In this document: in pieces, positions 15,012-23,003 of the stretch | Numbering within the stretch: position 1 is the first letter of the stretch | Layout of the letters: each line of letters opens with the position of its first letter | Source: Longimicrobium sp. | GTDB lineage: Bacteria; Gemmatimonadota; Gemmatimonadetes; Longimicrobiales; Longimicrobiaceae | Reading direction: 5' to 3' | DNA: 32,515 nt | Assembly: GCA_036387335.1 (NCBI GenBank) | Contig: DASVTZ010000211.1 | Location: 1 to 32,515, forward strand | The notes under the pieces: model-generated | Database searches by the model: none | The model's input: only the letters and a program-made list of their open reading frames with translations | Told to the model about the DNA's origin: nothing | Translations under genes and position numbers: made by a program

Positions 15012-15728
15012 TCAGAGTCCCTGCGGCGAGCGCACCGGCCAGGCGTCGGCGGCCGGATCTTCGTCGCGGGGCGGCGGAGAGTAGGGGCGGCGCACGTCCG
15101 GCCGATCGTAGACCGGGCGATCGTACGACTGGGTGCGCTCCTGCCGCTCGTAGGGGCGGCGGTCCTCGGGGCTGGCGAGGAGGAAGGTCTGGAGCAGCTC
15201 GGGGGTGATGACGGTGCGGTCGTCCGCCTCTTCCCACAGGTCGCGGTGCGGCTGCTGCGGGCCGGTGCCGTGGAAGAGGTGGATCAGCACCCCCTCGTTC
15301 TTGGCCGCGCGAATCGCCGGGAGGAAATCGCTGTCGCCGGTGATGAGGATGGCGCGGGACACGCGCTGCTTTACGGCCAGCAGCACCAGGTCCACCCCCA
15401 GGTAGATGTCCACCCGCTTTTGCTCGAAGATGGGGCGCTCGCTCTCGCGGTCGGTGCCGCGGTACTCGAGCTTCCCTTCGCGCACTTCGAAGCGGTTCAG
15501 GCGGTTGAGGGCGCTGAAGAAGCGCTTCTTCCCTTCCAGCCTCTCCAGCTCCTCCGGCGTCGGCACCGGCGAGACGTAAGGGAGGCAGTGATAGTAGTAG
15601 GTTCGCAGGAGGTCGTTGGGCCGTGCCAGCTCGGTGGCCAGCTTGCCGAAGTCGATCCGCGGGGAGCCGCAGTCGCGCGAGACGCGGTCGAAGTAACCGC
15701 CGTCCACAAAGATCGCCGCCGCACTCAT
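15012..15728 (-). CDS. NYN-domain (LabA/DUF88-like) putative RNase
   Basis: A 238-residue protein. Residues 4-165 form a PIN-like NYN domain: I-F-V-D-G-G-Y-F at the start (D9), the K-R-V-D-I-Y-L-G-V-D-L stretch (D107, D113) and I-L-I-T-G-D-S-D-F-L-P-A-I (D132, D134). These acidic residues would bind the metal for RNA cleavage. The tail (about 190-238) is disordered, rich in Arg, Pro, Tyr and Asp with R-P-Y/R-P-V-Y-like repeats. The ATG at 15728 is preferred over the TTG six bases upstream because AAGGA is well spaced from it. Substrate and role are unknown; NYN proteins are usually linked to RNA turnover. Confidence 0.85.
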   Translation of the reverse strand: MSAAAIFVDGGYFDRVSRDCGSPRIDFGKLATELARPNDLLRTYYYHCLPYVSPVPTPEELERLEGKKRFFSALNRLNRFEVREGKLEYRGTDRESERPIFEQKRVDIYLGVDLVLLAVKQRVSRAILITGDSDFLPAIRAAKNEGVLIHLFHGTGPQQPHRDLWEEADDRTVITPELLQTFLLASPEDRRPYERQERTQSYDRPVYDRPDVRRPYSPPPRDEDPAADAWPVRSPQGL

Positions 15729-15778
15729 AATCAATCCTTCAATGGGGATAACGAACCCGCCCGGTGCACGCGGCGGTG

Positions 15779-15829
15779 AAAAGAAATAGACCCGCGGAGG
15801 CGGCCGTCATCATCCGGCGCGCCTCCGCG
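15779..15829 (-). terminator. Hairpin between FKBP and NYN genes
   Basis: On the minus strand a 9-bp stem (15821-15829 with 15793-15801), with further pairing inside, is followed by a pyrimidine-rich TCTATTTCTTTT run. It probably ends the FKBP transcript. A TTGACA at 15859-15864 (minus) with a weak -10-like AAATTC 17 bases on would start transcripts that run through this hairpin, so an attenuator for the NYN gene cannot be excluded. Confidence 0.5.
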
Positions 15830-15944
15830 TCCGATGAATTTGCCACCCCCGCGAGTCGTGTCAAGTTCCATCCCGCCATCGCTTGGGATAGGACAAAATC
15901 ACTTCAGCGCCCAAACTTACCAGAATCCGCCACGACTCTCGCGG

Positions 15945-16298
15945 CTAACGGATGCCGATCAGCTCCACGTCGAACACCAGTGTCGCGTTGGGCGGAATGA
16001 CGGCGCCGGCACCCCGCGCGCCGTACCCGAGCTGCGGCGGAATGACCAGACGCCGCCTGCCGCCTACCTTCATCCCCGCCACGCCTTCGTCCCACCCGCG
16101 GATCACGGTGCCCGCGCCGAGGGGAAACTCGAACGGCTTGTTGCGGTCGCGGCTGCTGTCGAACTTGCGGCCGTCGGTGAGCGTGCCGGTATAGTGCACC
16201 ACCACGTGATCGCCTGCGTGCGCCTCCTGGCCGCTTCCCACCGCCTCGTCGGTGTACTGGAGCCCGGAGGCGGTGGTCGTCATCGCGTCGTCGCTCAA
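15945..16298 (-). CDS. FKBP-type peptidyl-prolyl cis-trans isomerase
   Basis: A 117-residue single-domain [42 protein letters not shown] and the Y-G...[13 protein letters not shown] end contain the usual active-site aromatic residues. It catalyses proline isomerisation and has no signal peptide, so it is cytoplasmic. A TTG start at 16298 is chosen because GGAGAG lies six bases upstream; an ATG at 16283 would remove five residues and leave a poor spacing. Confidence 0.93.
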   Translation of the reverse strand: MSDDAMTTTASGLQYTDEAVGSGQEAHAGDHVVVHYTGTLTDGRKFDSSRDRNKPFEFPLGAGTVIRGWDEGVAGMKVGGRRRLVIPPQLGYGARGAGAVIPPNATLVFDVELIGIR

Positions 16299-16434
16299 CG
16301 GAGTCTCTCCTGCTGCTGGTTCTGCATGGACGGCCGCGCGCCGTCCGTGGCGTGTGGGTGAAGGTATGCGGCGGGGGCGGGAGGGGACAGGGGAGCGGGC
16401 GTGTGTCCGTCGCGCGCATAGGGACCGCGTGACG

Positions 16435-16662
16435 GCGGGCACGGGCAGCCACATGGGGCGGCCCCTACGGGATTCGGGTGCGAAAGGGCAGAGGTTGAGG
16501 TTGCGGAGAGGGTGGGCAGACACGCAGGTCTGCCCCTACGGAATTGGGGTGCGTGGGGCGAGGGGCGAGGCGGCGGCGGGCACGGGCGCAGCGCACGCAG
16601 TTCCAGCCCCCTCTCACGATGACAGGAGGGCGCAGCCCTCTCCTGTTATCGGGAGAGGGGGC
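16435..16662 (-). repeat. Composite palindrome cassette P1-P2-(P3 remnant)-P4, mirrored
   Basis: P1 at 16435-16471 and P2 at 16511-16541 are read on the minus strand. Near 16573 is a piece with the P3 left flank (GGCGGGCACGGGCGC) without its palindrome, and then a P4 hairpin lies at 16607-16662. The order mirrors that at 13807-14034. It fills much of the 486-base gap between the FKBP and L,D-transpeptidase genes. Confidence 0.8.
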
Positions 16663-16723
16663 AGGCGAGTGTAACGAGCCGGGGGTGAGGGCCGGGGGCC
16701 CTGTACTTGCCGCAGACTACCCT

Positions 16724-16739
16724 TGGCGCACAGGTTGCA
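16724..16739 (+). promoter_or_regulatory. Candidate sigma54-type -24/-12 promoter
   Basis: TGGCGCACAGGTTGCA has GG and GC at the exact 12-base separation of sigma54 promoters and matches the TGGC...TTGCA consensus. It lies about 46 bases before the L,D-transpeptidase start. No enhancer-binding site or RpoN gene is visible, so this rests on the motif alone. Confidence 0.35.
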
Positions 16740-16784
16740 ACCTCGTGCACGACCTTGTCTTCCGCGCGAGAAAGAAGCAGCCGT

Positions 16785-17936
16785 ATGATTCGCCTGATGA
16801 ACCGATCGTTCGCCGCACGTGCGCCGCTGGCCCTGTGCGCCGCGCTCCTGGTGGGCGCATGCTCCACGATGGGGAGCCGCAAGCCCGCGCCGCTGCCGCC
16901 CGCCCCGCCGCCGGCGCCCACGTTTCCCGTGCCCGACCGCAAGGTCGTGGTGGTGGACGTGGAGCGGAACGAGCTGCGCTTCATGGACGGCGAGCGCGTC
17001 CTGTGGCGCGCGCCCGTGGGCACCGGAACGGGCTTCCGCCTGAGCACGCGCAGCGGGCGGCAGTGGCAGTTCCACACGCCCAGCGGCACCATGCAGGTGC
17101 AGTACAAGGAGCTGAACCCCGCCTGGTTCCGCCCCGACTGGTGGTTCATCGAGAACAAGCGCCCCGTCCCCCCGCAGGACTCGCCGCTCCGCAAGGAGGA
17201 GGGCGGGCTGGGCGCGGCGGCCGTCTTCCTGGGGAACGAGCTCGCCATCCACGGCACCGACAAGCCGGAGCTGCTGGGGCGGCGCGTGTCGCACGGGTGC
17301 ATCCGGCTGTCCAACGCCAACGCGGTGCGCCTCTTCCACAACGTGCAGGTGGGGACGCCGGTGATGATCGTGGGCGAGTCCGAGGTGCTCAACGAGGAGC
17401 AGCCGGACAGCGTGGCGCGCTTCACCCGCAGCGCCCGCCGCGTCCCGCGCCGCCCCAACCCGCTCGACCGCGTGACCACCACGCAGCTCCTCACCCGGCT
17501 GGACGCGCAGCTCAACGCCCCGGGCGACTCGGCGTGGGTCGCGTTGGCGGCGGAGCTGGTGGAGCGCGGCGTCAAGGAAGATGCGCCCGCGCTGCGCGGC
17601 CTCCTGTCCCGCGCCGGGGCCCCGCCGAGCGCGGAGCGCCGCGACGAGTACTCCACCTTTCTGGCCGACGTCTTCTCGCGCGGGGCGCTGCGCACGGTGG
17701 TGGCGCTCAACCGGATCGCGCCCGACGCGCGGGAGCGGGCCGTGGAGGACATCGTGTACGCGACCATGTCGCTCTACCACGGCGATCTGAACGCACCCAT
17801 GGCGCCGTGGCCCACCCGCCGCGTCCCCCGCGAGCGGCTGGGGCCGGAAGGGCAGGCGGGATGGGCCGCGCTGCAGAGGGCGGAGCAGGCGTACAAGGAC
17901 CGCTACGGGGTGCGGATGGCGGCGGGGCGCCCGTGA
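16785..17936 (+). CDS. L,D-transpeptidase (YkuD) lipoprotein
   Basis: A 383-residue protein. A basic N-terminus and hydrophobic stretch end in the lipobox V-G-A-C (C26), predicting a lipoprotein. A proline-rich linker follows (34-50), then a YkuD catalytic domain at about 53-198 with H156 in I-H-G-T-D and S169-H-G-C172-I-R-L, the nucleophile motif. The helical C-terminal half (about 215-383) is an extension of unknown role. It forms 3-3 cross-links or attaches proteins to peptidoglycan outside the membrane. The ATG at 16785 is chosen; an ATG at 16797 would also begin a good signal. The next gene overlaps by four bases (GTGA). Confidence 0.9.
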   Translation: MIRLMNRSFAARAPLALCAALLVGACSTMGSRKPAPLPPAPPPAPTFPVPDRKVVVVDVERNELRFMDGERVLWRAPVGTGTGFRLSTRSGRQWQFHTPSGTMQVQYKELNPAWFRPDWWFIENKRPVPPQDSPLRKEEGGLGAAAVFLGNELAIHGTDKPELLGRRVSHGCIRLSNANAVRLFHNVQVGTPVMIVGESEVLNEEQPDSVARFTRSARRVPRRPNPLDRVTTTQLLTRLDAQLNAPGDSAWVALAAELVERGVKEDAPALRGLLSRAGAPPSAERRDEYSTFLADVFSRGALRTVVALNRIAPDARERAVEDIVYATMSLYHGDLNAPMAPWPTRRVPRERLGPEGQAGWAALQRAEQAYKDRYGVRMAAGRP

Positions 17937-18715
17937 GCGCGGAGCGTCTGGGGAGGCAGGACCTCCACTGCCACACCAACATGTCCGATGGCGACCTGCC
18001 GCTGGAGCGGGTCGTCGCCCGCGCGCGCGAGCTGGGCGTCGAGATGGGGATCGCGGACCACGTGTCCAGCCGCAACACCCAGCGCTTCCTCTCCACCGAG
18101 GCCCGCGTGCGCGCCTACCTGGACGTGCTGGAGGACGCCCCCGTCTTCCGCTCCGGCGAGTTCTGCTGGTGCGACGAGATGTGGAAGGAGCTCCCCGCCG
18201 AGGTGATGGACCGCTTCGACTACCGCGTGGGCTCCAACCACGGCTTCTACCTCCCCGATGGCACCATGGGCTCCCCCTGGTGGCAGGAGCTTCCCGATCC
18301 GTGGAAGGGGCGGCCGCAGGAGGTGATGGACGCGATGGTGGACAACCTTTGCGACATGGTGCGCACCATGCCCATCCACATCGCGGCCCATTCCACGCTC
18401 ACGCCGCCCGCTTTGTTCGACCTGGAGAGCGACGTGGACGCCTGGTGGACCGACGAGCGCGAGGACCGCTACGTCGACGCCCTTGCGGAAAGCGGGGTGG
18501 CGCTGGAGATCTCCAACCGCTACCGTCTCCCGCACGACAGGCTCCTGGGGAAGGCGCTGCGGGCCGGGGTCCGCTTTTCGCTGGGGAGCGACGGGCACAC
18601 GCAGCGGCAGGTCGCGCAGCTGGGGTGGGCCGCCGAGACGGCGCGGCGGGTGGGGATCACGGACCGGGAGCTCTTCGCGCCGGAGCGGCGGCGGGGCGGC
18701 TCATCTCAACGATGA
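17933..18715 (+). CDS. PHP-domain metal-dependent phosphoesterase
   Basis: A 260-residue protein of the PHP/histidinol-phosphatase-like superfamily. Metal ligands are visible: H12-C-H14 and D19 in D-L-H-C-H-T-N-M-S-D, D42-H43 in I-A-D-H-V, H in G-S-N-H-G-F, H in H-I-A-A-H-S and the terminal S-L-G-S-D-G-H-T. It should bind three metal ions and hydrolyse a phosphomonoester or phosphodiester in the cytoplasm; the substrate is unknown and histidinol phosphate is unlikely without his genes nearby. The GTG at 17933 overlaps the L,D-transpeptidase stop, and its own stop overlaps the next ATG. Confidence 0.87.
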   Translation: MSAERLGRQDLHCHTNMSDGDLPLERVVARARELGVEMGIADHVSSRNTQRFLSTEARVRAYLDVLEDAPVFRSGEFCWCDEMWKELPAEVMDRFDYRVGSNHGFYLPDGTMGSPWWQELPDPWKGRPQEVMDAMVDNLCDMVRTMPIHIAAHSTLTPPALFDLESDVDAWWTDEREDRYVDALAESGVALEISNRYRLPHDRLLGKALRAGVRFSLGSDGHTQRQVAQLGWAAETARRVGITDRELFAPERRRGGSSQR

Positions 18716-19248
18716 CGGGCGGAGGGGGGATGGATCGCGACGATCTGGAGGGCGGCGCCCAGCGCACGCCCGCTGTGCGGACGGAAGAGACGACGACACA
18801 CGCGGCGGGCCAGGGCACCCCGGACCTCGCCCCGGCGGCGCGTGGCGCGGTCCCGACCCGCCAGGGAAGCGCTGAAGACGAGGCCGCGCGCATCGAGCGC
18901 GAGCGCACCACGCCCGGCTCCGTGCGCGCGGAAGACACCGAGCCCTACATCGGCCTGCAGTACATCGCGCGGCTCTTCAAGATCGTCTCCTTCATGGTGA
19001 TCTTTGCGCTGGTGCTGGAGGTGGTGCTGGGCGTGGCGAGCGACGGGGCACGGGCCGTCCTCCCGCTCTTCGCGGAGATAGTGCAGAACGGGGTGCTGGC
19101 GGCCATCCTCTGGGGCGCGGCGGACATCGTGCTCCTTCTGATCGACCTTGGGCACGACGTGCGTGCCTCCCGCGTCCTCCTGGGACGCGTTTCCGCCCGC
19201 GGCGAGCAGCAGTACGGCGGGCAACGGCAGCGCGAAAGGGAGCGTTGA
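18712..19248 (+). CDS. Two-TM membrane protein, first of a tandem paralogous pair
   Basis: A 178-residue protein with a disordered N-terminal part (1-75) followed by a conserved core. The core holds E-D-T-E-P-Y-I-G-L-Q-Y-I-A-R-L-F-K, transmembrane helix 1 at about 91-110, transmembrane helix 2 at about 125-146 and a basic tail (D-V-R-A-S-R-V-L-L-G-R). I do not recognise a named family. The ATG at 18712 overlaps the PHP stop (ATGA); an ATG at 18730 with GGAGG just before it is an alternative start. The next gene repeats the core almost exactly. Confidence 0.75.
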   Translation: MTGGGGMDRDDLEGGAQRTPAVRTEETTTHAAGQGTPDLAPAARGAVPTRQGSAEDEAARIERERTTPGSVRAEDTEPYIGLQYIARLFKIVSFMVIFALVLEVVLGVASDGARAVLPLFAEIVQNGVLAAILWGAADIVLLLIDLGHDVRASRVLLGRVSARGEQQYGGQRQRERER

Positions 19249-19733
19249 TGATGAGCGACGAGACGAGAGGCGCCACCCCCGAGCGTCCGGACGACCAGAC
19301 GCTCCTGCACGCGGAGGCCGCGGCCGCCACTCCGCCCGCAGGACGCCCGCCCACGGACGAGGAGGCGCGGATCGCGCGCGAGCGCACCGCGCCCGGCTCC
19401 ATCCGCGCGGAGGACACCGAGCCCTACGTGGGGCTCCAGTACATCGCGCGGCTTTTCAAGATCGTGTCGTTCCTGGTGCTGATCGCCATGGTGCTGGAGA
19501 TCGTGCTCGGGGTGGCCGCGGAGGGGCTCAATGCGCTCCTTCCGCTCCTGGCCGAGGTGGTGCGCGCCGGCGTGCTGGCCGCCATCCTGTGGGGGAGCGC
19601 GGACGTGGTGCTCCTGCTGATCGACCTGGGCCACGACGTGCGCGCCTCGCGGGTGCTCCTGGGCCGCATCTCCGCGCGCGGCGAGCAGCAGTACGGCGGC
19701 AAGCAGCGCCAGCGGGAGCGTCCGCGGGAGTGA
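19248..19733 (+). CDS. Two-TM membrane protein, second of the tandem pair
   Basis: A 161-residue paralogue of the preceding protein. From the R-E-R-T-A-P-G-S-I-R-A-E-D-T-E-P-Y segment to the R-G-E-Q-Q-Y-G-G end the two are aligned without gaps and are highly similar in both membrane helices, while the N-terminal 50 residues differ. GGGA lies six bases before the ATG at 19248 (ATGATG, either could be used). The close similarity and direct adjacency indicate a tandem duplication kept under selection, perhaps forming a hetero-oligomer. It overlaps the next gene by four bases. Confidence 0.75.
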   Translation: MMSDETRGATPERPDDQTLLHAEAAAATPPAGRPPTDEEARIARERTAPGSIRAEDTEPYVGLQYIARLFKIVSFLVLIAMVLEIVLGVAAEGLNALLPLLAEVVRAGVLAAILWGSADVVLLLIDLGHDVRASRVLLGRISARGEQQYGGKQRQRERPRE

Positions 19734-20125
19734 GGCTAGCCGCCCTCTTCCTGCTCCTCGCGCTCGCCGCCTGCGGGGGGCGCGAGGCGGAGGACACGGG
19801 GCTGTCGCTGGTGGCGCGCAGGGAAGGGGACGACGGCTACCTGGTGTGGGGCCGCACCACCAGCCGCGAGGCGCTGGAGCTCTCCGTGGAGGATGGCGAG
19901 CGCGTCCTCTTCGGCCCGGTGCCGCTCCTGGCGCGCGAGGGCCGCTTCCGCGTGGACTTCACCGTCGAGCCGACCGAGCGCCGCGTGCTCTACCTCTTCC
20001 TCTCCGATGCGGGGGGCGGGCGGCAGTGGCGGGTGGAGATTCCGCGCGGGCGCCGCGAGGTGCGGTTCGGCCCTCCGCTCCCACCTGAGCCGCCGCCTCC
20101 GGAATATCTTCCGCTGGCGAGGTAA
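19730..20125 (+). CDS. Small lipoprotein, unknown function
   Basis: A 131-residue protein with a short signal and the lipobox L-A-A-C (C15), predicting lipid anchoring. The mature part is beta-rich with repeated R-E-G-R-F-R-V-D-F and R-R-V-L-Y-L-F-L-S-like strands and a proline-rich tail, suggesting a small immunoglobulin-like sandwich. It starts with GTG at 19730 overlapping the previous stop, with GCGGGAG upstream. It is the last gene of the transpeptidase-PHP-membrane pair operon, which may act on the cell envelope. Confidence 0.7.
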   Translation: MRLAALFLLLALAACGGREAEDTGLSLVARREGDDGYLVWGRTTSREALELSVEDGERVLFGPVPLLAREGRFRVDFTVEPTERRVLYLFLSDAGGGRQWRVEIPRGRREVRFGPPLPPEPPPPEYLPLAR

Positions 20126-20126
20126 A

Positions 20127-20220
20127 CAGCATCACACAGAGGGCACAGAGGGAACTACAAGGCGCAGAGAACCCCTCCTCCCCTTCTTTCCCTGCCCCTC
20201 TGTGGCTCTGTGTGAGACTG
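20127..20220. repeat. CACAGAG inverted repeat (type P6)
   Basis: Ends CAGCATCACACAGAGGGCAC and CCTCTGTGGCTCTGTGTGAG match those of the copy at 8120-8218 in opposite orientation. Apart from a short GGCGC-GAGAA similarity the interior differs. It follows the lipoprotein stop and may end that operon. Confidence 0.7.
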
Positions 20221-20253
20221 CCGTTTTTTTCTGGCCTCGACGCAAACTGAGCT

Positions 20254-21081
20254 TTGTCCGATCATTTCGATACTGACGAACCGTCCGCCCCCGGCCGCCG
20301 CGCGCTGCAGGGGGTGGTCGTGGTTCTGTGGGAGACGCAGGACCGGGTCAACGTCGCCGGCACCATCCGCGCGATGAAGAACTTCGGTCTGGAGCGCCTG
20401 CGCCTGGTGAACCCGGCCGAGTGGGACCCCTATCGGATCGAGGGGATCGCCCACGATACGCAGGAGATCGTGGAGCGCACCGAGATCCACTCCTCGCTGG
20501 AGGGCGCGCTCGCCGACTGCTCGTTCGTCGTCGGGATGACGGCCCGTTCCCGCCGCGCCAAGCGCGCCACCGCCCGCCCGCGCGCCCTCGCGCCGGAGCT
20601 GCTGGGGCGCGCGCTGGACGCGGTGGAGGGACGCGGAGGCCCGGTCGCGATCCTCTACGGTCGCGAGGATCACGGACTTCCCAACGAGGCGCTCGATCTC
20701 TGCCATCGCACGGCACACATCCCCACCAACCCGGACCACGCCTCGCTGAACCTGGCGCAGGCGGTGCTGGTGATGGCGTACGAGCTGTGGATGGCCGCCG
20801 AGGGCGAGGTGCAGCCCTTTCGCGGTCCCCGCCGCGAGGTGCAGCCCGTCACCGTCGAGTTCCTGGAGATGCTCTTCACGGACGCCGAGCGCGCGCTGTG
20901 GGCGATCGACTTCTTCAAGAGCCGCCACACGGAGAGCGTGATGCGCACCCTCCGCGAGCTCGTCCACCGCTCCGACGTCGACGCCCGCGAAGCCGCCTTC
21001 CTCCGCGCCATCGCCATCGAGATCGTGAAGTACCTCCAGCGCACCGGCGTTTACAACGAGGCGTGGGAGAAACGGGGCTGA
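20254..21081 (+). CDS. TrmJ-like tRNA (cytidine/uridine-2'-O-)-methyltransferase
   Basis: A 275-residue SPOUT (SpoU) enzyme. N-V-A-G-T-I-R-A-M-K-N-F-G-L-E-R-L-R-L-V-N-P (about 34-55), L-Y-G-R-E-D-H-G-L-P-N-E-A-L and A-S-L-N-L-A-Q-A-V are the three SpoU knot motifs, and the order and C-terminal helical tail match TrmJ, which methylates position 32 of tRNAs. It uses SAM. The TTG at 20254 is the only reasonable start upstream of the first motif except a GTG near 20311, which would trim the N-terminus; the ribosome site is weak. Other RNA 2'-O-methyltransferases are possible. Confidence 0.87.
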   Translation: MSDHFDTDEPSAPGRRALQGVVVVLWETQDRVNVAGTIRAMKNFGLERLRLVNPAEWDPYRIEGIAHDTQEIVERTEIHSSLEGALADCSFVVGMTARSRRAKRATARPRALAPELLGRALDAVEGRGGPVAILYGREDHGLPNEALDLCHRTAHIPTNPDHASLNLAQAVLVMAYELWMAAEGEVQPFRGPRREVQPVTVEFLEMLFTDAERALWAIDFFKSRHTESVMRTLRELVHRSDVDAREAAFLRAIAIEIVKYLQRTGVYNEAWEKRG

Positions 21082-21194
21082 GAGGAGGTTGCACCCCGCT
21101 CGTACTCGCTGCTCTTCTCCAGTGACCTGTGGGATAGCCACTATCCAGTAACCGCTCACCATGTGCCTACCAGGCTGAACACCTCCCATGGCAG

Positions 21195-21226
21195 AGCGCC
21201 CCAGCATCTAATGCGGGGGCGCTTTT
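21195..21226 (+). terminator. Strong intrinsic terminator after the methyltransferase gene
   Basis: AGCGCCCC (21195-21202) pairs with GGGGCGCT (21216-21223), and GCAT/ATGC pairs inside around a CTA loop; TTTT follows. It lies 115 bases after the stop. The bases between (21082-21194) contain a 6-bp hairpin near 21131 but no tRNA or recognisable RNA. Confidence 0.85.
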
Positions 21227-21312
21227 CGGTTACCCGAAACTCTCTGACCACAACCTCCGGGATGGCAAGCTCCCCATCGGAGGCCGACACCGAACCTTCG
21301 ACTCCGCATTTG

Positions 21313-22155
21313 TCACGAACCGGCGGCAGCCTGTTTTAAGTCCTTTGGCAGATGCTCCTCAGCCCAATCTGAGATTTCATCCTCGTCGAGCAAGGTGACT
21401 TTCAACCTGCGGAAGATGATATCCGCTCGGTCCATCTCCTTCGGTGCGGCTCGGCCTCTACGTCTCAGGGCGGCTATGCCTATCGGGAGCTGTGGATTCT
21501 TGCGCCGCACATCTCCGATTGAGTATGCAATTGCTCGAACGTCGTTGTCGATATCACCTGGGTTTACCTTCTCGAACGACAACCCATGAGCCGCAAGATA
21601 TGGCCGTCCGTTCGCCACTACGGCGTCGAATCGATGCGGAACGTCGGCTCCCTGAACTTCCGTGTTCGGATGGAGCAGCTCATTCGTCAGGGCGCGGTCA
21701 CCCCCCTTAGCGTCGAGCGCGAGCCTCACTCCCCGGATCGTAATTTGTGCCGCGACATCACGCCCTCGTCGCTCCTTCTTGGGCGGGTCGTCCTCACGGA
21801 GGTATCGCTTAACTATCTCGCGAAGGGCTGCGTCCGCTGGGCGCAATGAAATTCGTGGGGCTGTGAACTGAATGCTATTCGCCCAGTTTCCAGCAATCTT
21901 CCGGAGCACCTCGTCATTTATGTGCGGGTGCGCGAGTGCTTCAGAGAGAGTGTACCCCTCAGCGGCTCGTTCCACTTGCGATGCGAACTCACGCAGGAAC
22001 TCCACGCTCTCGCCTCCGAAGTGCCGAAGCCGACCGAGTCGATGCAGGAAGTGGCAGCGGAGTTGCCCTTCACCGAACACGATGACCCCGAAGTTCGCGC
22101 GCTCATCCGCGATCGGGTCAGGGACGTATTGAGCTACGATGAAGTGAACGGACAT
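21313..22155 (-). CDS. DUF3037-family protein
   Basis: A 280-residue protein whose first 30 residues (Q-Y-V-P-D-P-I-A-D-E-R-A-N-F-G-V-I-V-F) match the DUF3037 signature. The middle is helical and the C-terminal 100 residues form a mixed domain of no known type. Its function is unknown. It starts three bases after the stop of the HipA-like kinase gene, so they form one unit; DUF3037 genes commonly accompany HipA-like kinases. The coding sequence is visibly AT-richer than neighbours, pointing to horizontal acquisition. Confidence 0.8.
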   Translation of the reverse strand: MSVHFIVAQYVPDPIADERANFGVIVFGEGQLRCHFLHRLGRLRHFGGESVEFLREFASQVERAAEGYTLSEALAHPHINDEVLRKIAGNWANSIQFTAPRISLRPADAALREIVKRYLREDDPPKKERRGRDVAAQITIRGVRLALDAKGGDRALTNELLHPNTEVQGADVPHRFDAVVANGRPYLAAHGLSFEKVNPGDIDNDVRAIAYSIGDVRRKNPQLPIGIAALRRRGRAAPKEMDRADIIFRRLKVTLLDEDEISDWAEEHLPKDLKQAAAGS

Positions 22156-22158
22156 ATT

Positions 22159-22917
22159 TCAGTCCTCCCTCTCGTTACCAAGGATCGTCGCGATCATGTC
22201 GTCACGCCGTCTGGCCAGGAATTCCGCAAGAGCTACTCGCTCGTTAAGGTTGATACCCCATCCCTCGGGCGGAGACGCGACGGCAGTCGCAATGTGCTCA
22301 TCGGACACATGGCGAAGGCCTTTACACGCTGTCGCAATCTCCCGATCCGAAATGCCGCAGGACATTCGTACTGCAAGATGCGGCGCGACTTTCGGAAGTG
22401 CATCTGGGCCCAGGGTCTCCGGCGACCATACATCCCCATATGGAAGGCACTCGCCATGATCTACCGAGAAGATCGATTCCGGGGGTGTCTTGAGTTTCAC
22501 TACCTGACAATCGTGCGAGTCAACCCAGCCCCAGAGGATCGCGAGCTGTGCGAGCCGCCTGCGATTGTGCGTGTCCGCGTACGGCTCCAGCGGCAGGCGG
22601 TCCGTGCAGTTTTCAATCATCAAAGATCCGTGTGAAACGCCAGCTTTGAAGAACCGCATTTCCACGGGTCTGTCGTCGATAATCTCCTGCGGCACATGGA
22701 CAAGCCGAACTTCCGCGACTGGCGCACCCATGGCCTGACCGAGATGAGCCACAACTTGCTCGGCACAGAGTTCGCGCCCGCGGTGGATTCCTTTCACCGC
22801 ATAGATGCGGTCATCAGAGCACCCCAGAGCTACCGGGTCCGTAGTACCCGGTAGAACGCGGTGGAAATCCAACGCGTTCACGGCTGCGGGACGACGTTTG
22901 ACCGCAGTCTCGATCAT
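22159..22917 (-). CDS. HipA-like kinase-fold protein
   Basis: A 252-residue protein resembling the short HipA-like kinase family (HipA_2). It has I-Y-A-V-K-G (K42, ATP-phosphate lysine), W-V-D-S-H-D-C-Q (D133, catalytic-loop position, with Q138 where metal ligands sit) and F-S-V-D-H-G-E (D153, equivalent to the DFG aspartate). It lacks the N-terminal domain of full-length HipA, and no HipB-type repressor is adjacent. The ATG at 22917 is chosen because a good promoter lies at 22975-23003, which excludes the in-frame start at 23010. It could be a toxin-like Ser kinase or a regulator; the partner is the DUF3037 protein. The AT-rich composition suggests transfer. Confidence 0.75.
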   Translation of the reverse strand: MIETAVKRRPAAVNALDFHRVLPGTTDPVALGCSDDRIYAVKGIHRGRELCAEQVVAHLGQAMGAPVAEVRLVHVPQEIIDDRPVEMRFFKAGVSHGSLMIENCTDRLPLEPYADTHNRRRLAQLAILWGWVDSHDCQVVKLKTPPESIFSVDHGECLPYGDVWSPETLGPDALPKVAPHLAVRMSCGISDREIATACKGLRHVSDEHIATAVASPPEGWGINLNERVALAEFLARRRDDMIATILGNERED

Positions 22918-22974
22918 AGCCGTCCAAGGGTTGCTGGTCCGCAGGATCAAAGGGTCTCTCTCTCTGATGCTGAA

Positions 22975-23003
22975 TTCATAATCAGTCGCTCGTCCAGTTA
23001 CAA
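22975..23003 (-). promoter_or_regulatory. Sigma70-type promoter for the HipA-DUF3037 unit
   Basis: On the minus strand TTGTAA (22998-23003) and TATGAA (22975-22980) are 17 bases apart. Transcription would start near 22968, about 50 bases before the kinase ATG. Confidence 0.6.

Noticed and set aside
15836-15864. TTGACA-based promoter for the NYN gene
   Set aside because: The -10 (AAATTC) is poor and transcripts would pass a terminator-like hairpin; mentioned only under that hairpin.
21082-21312. Possible tRNA or small RNA between the methyltransferase and DUF3037 genes
   Set aside because: No cloverleaf or known RNA pattern; only a 6-bp hairpin and the terminator are supported.
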